28,097 nt of DNA from assembly GCA_039182715.1 (NCBI GenBank), contig JBCDBY010000015.1:1-28097 (forward strand), written 5' to 3'. Position numbers and translations under genes: made by a program. The notes under the pieces are model-generated. The model worked only from the letters and a program-made list of their open reading frames with translations. It ran no database searches and was not told the DNA's origin. Below, one piece after another: positions 22,833 to 28,097 of this stretch (position 1 is the stretch's first letter; every line of letters starts with the position of its first letter). This stretch comes from JBCDBY01 sp039182715. Its GTDB lineage: Bacteria > Planctomycetota > PLA2.

Positions 22833-24017
22833 ATGGCCACTGAAATTCAGGGAGTCAAGCTCGACCAGGGAGGCGAACGCGCCGCGCCGAAGCTGCCGCG
22901 CGACATCGCGACCGACGAGCTCGTCTTCAACATGGGCCCGCAGCACCCGTCGACGCACGGCGTGCTTCGGGTCGTCCTGCGCACGGACGGCGAGGTCGTT
23001 CTCGGCTGCCAGCCGCTGATCGGCAACCTGCACCGCTGCGCGGAGAAGATCCTCGAGAGCCTCACGTACGTGCAGGGCATGCCGTACGTCGACCGCATGG
23101 ACTACCTCGGCGCGCTCAACATGGAGTTGGGCCTGGCGCTGGCGGTGGAGCACGCGGCCGGCGTCGAGGTGCCCAAGCGCGCGCAGTACCTGCGCGTCAT
23201 CACGTGCGAGATCAACCGCATCATCTCGCACCTGCTGGCGAACGGTCAGTTCGGCCTCGACATGGGCGCGTTCACGCCCTTCCTCTACATGTTCCGGGAG
23301 CGCGAGGAGGGCATCAAGCTGCTCAACGAGCTCACCGGCGGGCGGCTGCTCTACCACTACATCCGCTACGGCGGCGTCACCCGCGACGCTCCGCAGGAGT
23401 GGCTCGACAACGTCAAGAAGTGGTGCGACCACGTCGAGAAGCACATCCCCGAATACAACAACCTGCTGACCTACAACCGGATCTTCCTGAACCGCTCGGT
23501 CGGCGTTGCGATCATCGACAAGGAAACGGCGATCGACTTCGGCGCGACGGGACCGATCCTGCGCGCGGCGGGCGTCAAGCGCGACCTGCGCAAGGACATG
23601 CCCTACTCGAGCTACGAGGACTTCGATTTCGAGGTCCCGCAGCCTCCCTTCGAGGAGGGCGTGCCCGGCTGCAGCTGGACGCGCTACCGGCTGCGCATGG
23701 CGGAGATCGAGGAGAGCCTGAAGATCATTCGCCAGGCGGTGGACAAGATTCCCGAGGGCGACTTCACGCACAAGAAGGTCACGCGCGCCTGGAAGGCGCC
23801 GCCGGGCGAGGCCTACGTCGCGACCGAGGCGCCGCGCGGCGAGCTGTCGACCTACTTCCTTTCGGACGGCGGCAAGTTCCCGTACCGGGTGCGCATGCGC
23901 GGCCCGAGCTTCCACAACATCTCCGTGATGGAGGACACCGCGCGTGGTCTCCTGATCGGTGACCTGATCGCGCTGATGGGCTCGATCGACATCACGCTGG
24001 GCGAGGTGGACCGATGA
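22833..24017 (+). CDS. nuoD: NADH-quinone oxidoreductase subunit D
   Basis: A 394-residue subunit (49-kDa family, related to NiFe-hydrogenase large subunits) forming the quinone site with NuoB. GPQHPSTHG holds His38, and DRMDYLG holds Tyr91; these are the two residues that bind the quinone head group in the family. The C-terminus has the usual APRGELSTYFLSDGG and IALMGSIDITLGEVDR. One departure is Cys69: HRCAEK replaces the common HRGIEK. ATG follows nuoC by 6 nt, and the stop overlaps the nuoH start. Normally nuoE, F and G would follow; they do not here. Confidence 0.97.
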   Translation: MATEIQGVKLDQGGERAAPKLPRDIATDELVFNMGPQHPSTHGVLRVVLRTDGEVVLGCQPLIGNLHRCAEKILESLTYVQGMPYVDRMDYLGALNMELGLALAVEHAAGVEVPKRAQYLRVITCEINRIISHLLANGQFGLDMGAFTPFLYMFREREEGIKLLNELTGGRLLYHYIRYGGVTRDAPQEWLDNVKKWCDHVEKHIPEYNNLLTYNRIFLNRSVGVAIIDKETAIDFGATGPILRAAGVKRDLRKDMPYSSYEDFDFEVPQPPFEEGVPGCSWTRYRLRMAEIEESLKIIRQAVDKIPEGDFTHKKVTRAWKAPPGEAYVATEAPRGELSTYFLSDGGKFPYRVRMRGPSFHNISVMEDTARGLLIGDLIALMGSIDITLGEVDR

Positions 24018-25150
24018 TGCTTGCGGCGGAATTGCTCGCGGCGGAGACGGTCGCCGCCGTCGAGCCGGTCGCGTCGCGCTTCGCGCACTGGATGGCCGGA
24101 CTGGTGGGCTTCGAGACGACGTGGGTCTTCCACCTCGTCGCCGCGCTCGTCGTCGCGACCGTCATCCTGCTGGGCGTGATCACGCCGATCGGCATTGGTG
24201 GCGTCTACATCGAGCGCAAGTTCGCCGGCCGCATGCAGAACCGTCGCGGTCCCAACCGCGTCGGCCCGTGGGGCCTGCTGCAGCCGATCGCCGACGGCAT
24301 CAAGCTGCTCTGCCAGGAAGACATCGTGCAGAAGGGCGCCGATGCGCCCGTCTTCAAGATGGCGCCCTACGTGGTGTTCCTGGCCGCCTTCGCCGGCTTC
24401 TGCGTGATGCCTTTCGGCCCCGGCCTCTACGCCGCGGACCTCGAGGTGGGCGTCATCTTCTTCCTGTCGATGATCGGCCTCGAGACGGTCGGCATCGTCA
24501 TGGCGGGCTGGGCGTCGAACAACAAGTGGTCGCTGCTGGGCGCCATGCGCGAGGTCGCGCAGGTGGTCAGCTACGAGCTGCCGCTCGGCCTCACCGCCAT
24601 GTGCCCGGTCATCGCCGCCGGTTCGCTGTCGCTCGTCGACATCACGAACTCGCAGGCGAACAACGGCATCTTCGGCTGGTGGATCCTGCAGAACGGGTAC
24701 TGGGCGCTCATCATGGTGCCCTGCTTCATCGTCTTCTTCATCTCCGGCCTGGCGGCCGCCAAGCGCGCGCCGTTCGACCTGCCGGAGGCGGAGTCGGAGC
24801 TGACCGCCGGCTTCCACACGGAGTACTCGGGCATGCGCTTCGGCATGTTCTTCCTGCCGGAGTACGCGGTCATGTTCTCCATCAGCGGGCTTGCCACCGT
24901 GCTCTTCCTGGGCGGCTGGCACGATCCGTTCGGCCTCTCCGGCCCCGGCGGTCCGATGGACGGCGTCTGGTGGTGGGGCCTGATCTGGTTCATGGGCAAG
25001 ACGATCTTCCAGTGGCTGCTCATCATCTGCCTGCGTTGGACGCTGCCGCGCCTGCGCATCGATCAGGTGATGTACCTCTGCTACAAGGTTCTGCTTCCGA
25101 TTTCGATGGCGTGCGTCGTGGGGACCGCGCTGTTCAAGCTGATCGGCTAG
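24014..25150 (+). CDS. nuoH: NADH-quinone oxidoreductase subunit H
   Basis: A 378-residue membrane subunit with about eight helices, linking the peripheral arm to the proton pumps and lining the quinone chamber. Signatures are intact: IERKFAGRMQNRRGPNRVGP, LLQPIADGIKLLCQED, the acidic loop PFDLPEAESELTAGFHTEYSGMRF and the final LRWTLPRLRIDQVMYLCYKVLLP. The N-terminus is about 30 residues longer than usual and Ala/Glu-rich. ATG at 24014 overlaps the nuoD stop (ATGA); ATG at 24017 is an alternative. Confidence 0.96.
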   Translation: MMLAAELLAAETVAAVEPVASRFAHWMAGLVGFETTWVFHLVAALVVATVILLGVITPIGIGGVYIERKFAGRMQNRRGPNRVGPWGLLQPIADGIKLLCQEDIVQKGADAPVFKMAPYVVFLAAFAGFCVMPFGPGLYAADLEVGVIFFLSMIGLETVGIVMAGWASNNKWSLLGAMREVAQVVSYELPLGLTAMCPVIAAGSLSLVDITNSQANNGIFGWWILQNGYWALIMVPCFIVFFISGLAAAKRAPFDLPEAESELTAGFHTEYSGMRFGMFFLPEYAVMFSISGLATVLFLGGWHDPFGLSGPGGPMDGVWWWGLIWFMGKTIFQWLLIICLRWTLPRLRIDQVMYLCYKVLLPISMACVVGTALFKLIG

Positions 25151-25167
25151 AGAGGGAACGACGACGG

Positions 25168-25659
25168 ATGAACGCTCCGCAGAAGACCGGTTTCCGCCAC
25201 TGGGTGAGTCGCTGCCTGAACGGCCTCTCGACCACGTGGGGGGGGCTCAAGGTCACCATTCCCTACATCTTCCGGAAGCCGTACACGCTGCAGTACCCGG
25301 AAGAGCTGCCCGACATTCCCGAGACCGAGCGCGGCCTGCACAACTTCGAGGTCGACAAGTGCATCGCGTGCGACCAGTGCGCGAAGATCTGCCCGGTCGA
25401 CTGCATCCGCATCGAGGCGGAGGGCAAGGGCAAGACGGCGCGCATGACCGTCTACGAGATCGACTACACCAAGTGCCTCTTCTGCGCGCTCTGCTGCGAG
25501 CCGTGCCCGACGGAGTGCATTCACATGGGGCCGACCTTCGACCTCGTCGGCTACACGCGCGACGAGGTGATCATCAACTACGCCGACCGCGACAACCCGC
25601 GGACCTTCAGCGGCGAGGAAAAGATGCCGTACGAGCTGGCGTCGTTCATCCGGAAGTAG
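25168..25659 (+). CDS. nuoI: NADH-quinone oxidoreductase subunit I
   Basis: A 163-residue ferredoxin-like subunit carrying two [4Fe-4S] clusters (N6a, N6b) that pass electrons to NuoB. The two CxxCxxCxxxCP motifs are Cys65/68/71/75 and Cys103/106/109/113. An amphipathic N-terminal helix (about 8-35) would lie on the membrane surface. The region before the clusters (IPYIFRKPYTLQYPEE) is family-typical. The start at 25168 follows nuoH by 17 nt, with AGAGGGA as a loosely spaced ribosome binding site. Confidence 0.96.
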   Translation: MNAPQKTGFRHWVSRCLNGLSTTWGGLKVTIPYIFRKPYTLQYPEELPDIPETERGLHNFEVDKCIACDQCAKICPVDCIRIEAEGKGKTARMTVYEIDYTKCLFCALCCEPCPTECIHMGPTFDLVGYTRDEVIINYADRDNPRTFSGEEKMPYELASFIRK

Positions 25660-25661
25660 GC

Positions 25662-26162
25662 ATGGGAGCGCAAACCCTTCTCTTCTGGCTCTTCGCGGCG
25701 ATGACGATCTCCGGCGGGCTCATGGCGGTGCTGCTGCCGAGCATCCAGCAGGCGGTCTTCAGCCTGCTGATGAGCTTCGTCGGCGTGGCCGCCATCTATG
25801 CGCTGGCCGGCGCCGACTTCCTCGCGATCACGCAGATCGTCGTCTACGTCGGCGGCATCCTCGTGTTGCTCTCCTTCGGCATTCTGCTTACCGGGCGCAC
25901 GGCGATGAGCCTCGGCCCGCAGGAGATGCGCAATCGTCCGCTCGGCGTGGCGTTCGGCATCCTGATCTTCGGCGGCCTGCTCTGGGCCATCACGCACAGC
26001 TCCGGCTGGGCGGTCGGCGGCGAGGGGCAGGACGGTGGAACGACCGCGGCGATCGGACGCCTGCTGCTGACGCGCTATCTCGTCGCCTTCGAATTCGCTG
26101 CCATCATGCTGCTCACCGCACTCGTCGGCGCGGCCTACCTCGTCCGGAGGACGGACGCGTGA
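25662..26162 (+). CDS. nuoJ: NADH-quinone oxidoreductase subunit J
   Basis: A 166-residue membrane subunit with five predicted helices. The third-helix signature ADFLAITQIVVYVGGILVLLSFGILL contains the pi-bulge region important for coupling; the terminal helix FEFAAIMLLTALVGAAYLVRR is also conserved. The ATG lies 2 nt after the nuoI stop, and the stop overlaps the nuoK GTG by 4 nt. Confidence 0.95.
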   Translation: MGAQTLLFWLFAAMTISGGLMAVLLPSIQQAVFSLLMSFVGVAAIYALAGADFLAITQIVVYVGGILVLLSFGILLTGRTAMSLGPQEMRNRPLGVAFGILIFGGLLWAITHSSGWAVGGEGQDGGTTAAIGRLLLTRYLVAFEFAAIMLLTALVGAAYLVRRTDA

Positions 26163-26467
26163 CGATCGGTCTCTATCACTTTCTCGGCCTCGCGGCCGCG
26201 CTCTTCGCGATCGGCATCGTCGGTGTCGTCACGCGGCGCAACGCGATCGGCATCCTGATCGGCGTCGAGCTGATGCTCAACGCCTGCAACATCAATCTGG
26301 TCGCCTTCAGCCGCTTCGGCGGGGGCGGCATGGACGCGCAGGTCTTCGCGATCTTCGTGATCGTGCTTGCGGCCGCCGAGGCCGCGGTCGCGCTTGCGAT
26401 CATCCTGCAGCTGTTCGACAAGCGCAGCGACGTCGACGTCGATCATGCGCGGGCATTGAGGGGCTAG
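26159..26467 (+). CDS. nuoK: NADH-quinone oxidoreductase subunit K
   Basis: A 102-residue subunit with three helices, homologous to MrpC antiporter subunits. Both membrane glutamates used in proton transfer are present: one in GVELMLNACNINLVAF and one in LAAAEAAVALAI. The length is exactly typical. GTG start overlaps the nuoJ stop (GTGA). Confidence 0.95.
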   Translation: MTIGLYHFLGLAAALFAIGIVGVVTRRNAIGILIGVELMLNACNINLVAFSRFGGGGMDAQVFAIFVIVLAAAEAAVALAIILQLFDKRSDVDVDHARALRG

Positions 26468-26474
26468 ACGGCAG

Positions 26475-28097
26475 ATGGCACACGATCTTCCCGCCTACGT
26501 CCCCTGGATCATCTTCCTCCCGGCGATCGCCGGGCTGGTCCAGCAGTTCATGGGCAAGAAACTCCCGCGCCAGGGCGACGTCATGGTCATCCTCGCGATG
26601 CTCGGTTCGTTCGCCATGGCGGTGGTGCTCGCCTTCGACTGGTGGGAGATTCGCGCCGACGGCGGCTTCTTCCACGCGAGTATCGAGTGGTTCAAGCTCG
26701 CGCCCGACCCGGATCCCTTCATCTTCAAGCTCGGCATCATGGTGGACGGCCTCACGGTCGCGCTGACGCTCGTCGTCACGCTGGTCGCGACGCTCGTCTA
26801 CCTCTTCTCGTCCGAGTACATGAAGGGCGACGCGAAGTACAACCGCTTCTACTTCTGGCTCGCCTTCTTCGGCGTCGCCATGCTGACGATGACGCTGGCG
26901 GACAACCTGCTCCAGCTCTTCATCGGCTGGGAGCTGGTCGGCCTCTGCTCCTACAAGCTGATCGGCTTCTGGAGCGAGGACCTCGCCAACGCCAACGCCG
27001 CCAAGAAGGCGTTCATCACGACGCGCATCGGCGATCTCGGCATGACGCTGGGCATCCTGATCATCTGGGCCGCCACCGGCAGCATGCAGTTCGACGAGAT
27101 CTTCGAGACGGTGCGCAACGGCGAACTCGCCGGCACCGCGCTCACGGTCGCGGGCATCGGCATCTTCCTCGGCGCGGTCGGCAAGTCGGCGCAGTTCCCG
27201 CTGCAGGTCTGGCTGCCGGACGCGATGGCCGGCCCGACCCCGGTCTCGGCGCTCATCCACGCGGCCACGATGGTCGCGGCGGGCGTCTACCTCGCGGCGC
27301 GCATGTTCCCGATCTTCACGCCGACGGCGCTGGGCTTCATCGCCACGACCGGTGTGATCACCGCGTTTGGCGCCGCGCTCATCGCGGTGGTGCAGACGGA
27401 TATCAAGAAGGTGCTCGCCTACTCGACCGTCAGCCAGCTCGGCTACATGATGATCGGCGTCGGCTGCGGCGCGCCCTGGGCGGGCATGTTCCACCTGGTG
27501 ACGCACGCGTTCTTCAAGGCGTGCCTCTTCCTCGGCTCCGGCTCGGTCATCCATGCGATGCACCACGCGCAGGAGCTGAAGGACATGGGCGGACTTCGCA
27601 AGAAGCTGCCGGTCACCTTCTGGACCTTCGTGATCGCCACGGCTGCGCTCGCCGGTTTGCCCTTCATGAGTGGATTCCTCTCGAAGGACGCGATCCTCTT
27701 CGCGGCGCTCGAGGACGGCCGCCCGTGGGTCTTCAGCTTCGGATTCGGCGCCGCCTTCCTGACCGCCTTCTACATGACGCGCATGGTCTGGCTCTGCTTC
27801 TTCGGGAAGCCGCGCAACCAGGAGAAGTACGACCACGCGCACGAGGGGCCTTGGGTCATGACGGTGCCGCTGATCATTCTCGCGGTGCTCTCGATCGGCT
27901 ATCCGTTCGCCGCCGTCAATTTCTCCGACGAGTTCTTCCGCTCGCCGGCTTACGTCGATCAGTTCCCCGAGACCGCCTCGAACGAACTGGCGTACGTTCG
28001 CGCGGGCGAGGAGATGCCCAAGCCGAATCCCCATCCGGCCTGGTTCACGGCGCTCGCCTTCGGCCTCGCGCCGCTCGGCACCCTGCTTTCCTTGTAA
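26475..28097 (+). CDS. nuoL: NADH-quinone oxidoreductase subunit L, C-terminally short
   Basis: A 540-residue antiporter-like proton-pumping subunit. The conserved core is intact: LFIGWELVGLCSYKLIGFW (membrane Glu), GKSAQFPLQVWLPDAMAGPTPVSALIHAATMVAAGVYL (with the pumping Lys) and DIKKVLAYSTVSQLGYM. Family members are usually about 600 or more residues and finish with a long lateral helix along the membrane arm plus a last anchor helix. Here the chain stops (TAA) right after the helix at about 520-540, at the window's final base. A natural short form, a recent nonsense mutation, or a sequence error are all possible. The ATG follows nuoK by 7 nt. Confidence 0.93.
   Translation: MAHDLPAYVPWIIFLPAIAGLVQQFMGKKLPRQGDVMVILAMLGSFAMAVVLAFDWWEIRADGGFFHASIEWFKLAPDPDPFIFKLGIMVDGLTVALTLVVTLVATLVYLFSSEYMKGDAKYNRFYFWLAFFGVAMLTMTLADNLLQLFIGWELVGLCSYKLIGFWSEDLANANAAKKAFITTRIGDLGMTLGILIIWAATGSMQFDEIFETVRNGELAGTALTVAGIGIFLGAVGKSAQFPLQVWLPDAMAGPTPVSALIHAATMVAAGVYLAARMFPIFTPTALGFIATTGVITAFGAALIAVVQTDIKKVLAYSTVSQLGYMMIGVGCGAPWAGMFHLVTHAFFKACLFLGSGSVIHAMHHAQELKDMGGLRKKLPVTFWTFVIATAALAGLPFMSGFLSKDAILFAALEDGRPWVFSFGFGAAFLTAFYMTRMVWLCFFGKPRNQEKYDHAHEGPWVMTVPLIILAVLSIGYPFAAVNFSDEFFRSPAYVDQFPETASNELAYVRAGEEMPKPNPHPAWFTALAFGLAPLGTLLSL

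Overview
This is a high-GC (about two-thirds by eye), densely packed bacterial segment from a Gram-negative-type organism. The features seen are signal peptides, a lipobox, an envelope rhomboid, complex I, a fused alpha/beta 2-oxoacid dehydrogenase E1, RsbU-type signalling and HEAT-rich secreted proteins. Together they fit a Planctomycetota-like or other deep-branching, environmental lineage. That placement is an inference; no rRNA or marker phylogeny is available here.

Layout. 36-2565: a divergent pair, a secreted PDZ/coiled-coil protein (-) and an FHA-GAF-PP2C (RsbU/SpoIIE-type) phosphatase (+). 2606-4663: a fused E1 alpha-beta 2-oxoacid dehydrogenase with variant thiamine-diphosphate motifs. 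4691-14133: four + strand genes, in which two long paralogues (HELVH zinc-peptidase-like domain plus HEAT-like repeats) flank a large lipoprotein and a CvpA-like membrane protein; the last three genes overlap by a few bases. 14124-14933 (-): a secreted archaemetzincin-like protease. 14975-16422: a rhomboid protease with an N-terminal zinc ribbon, coupled to a hotdog thioesterase.

The most interesting gene is at 16517-17551. It is an exported thioredoxin-fold protein whose reading frame contains one in-frame TGA (16745-16747) exactly where the first Cys of a CxxC active site belongs (U-P-P-C). A perfect 9-bp hairpin with a GGU loop (16763-16783) follows immediately, as expected of a bacterial SECIS element. 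I read it as a selenoprotein with Sec77 and Cys80. It ends in a strong intrinsic terminator (17581-17613), followed by a small BFD-type [2Fe-2S] protein and a 269-bp element of nested inverted repeats.

18153-20413: a small HEAT-like secreted protein and a NifS/IscS-type cysteine desulfurase (both -), divergent from an A-type Fe-S carrier. 20521-28097: a complex I operon in the order nuoA-B-C-D-H-I-J-K-L. The NADH-input genes nuoE, F and G are absent from their usual place between D and H. NuoB carries a long repeat-bearing C-terminal extension, and NuoL is short at its C-terminus. Iron-sulfur assembly genes next to a cluster-rich respiratory complex make functional sense. Several genes start 6-9 nt after a TAnnnT hexamer without a Shine-Dalgarno sequence, which suggests leaderless transcripts.
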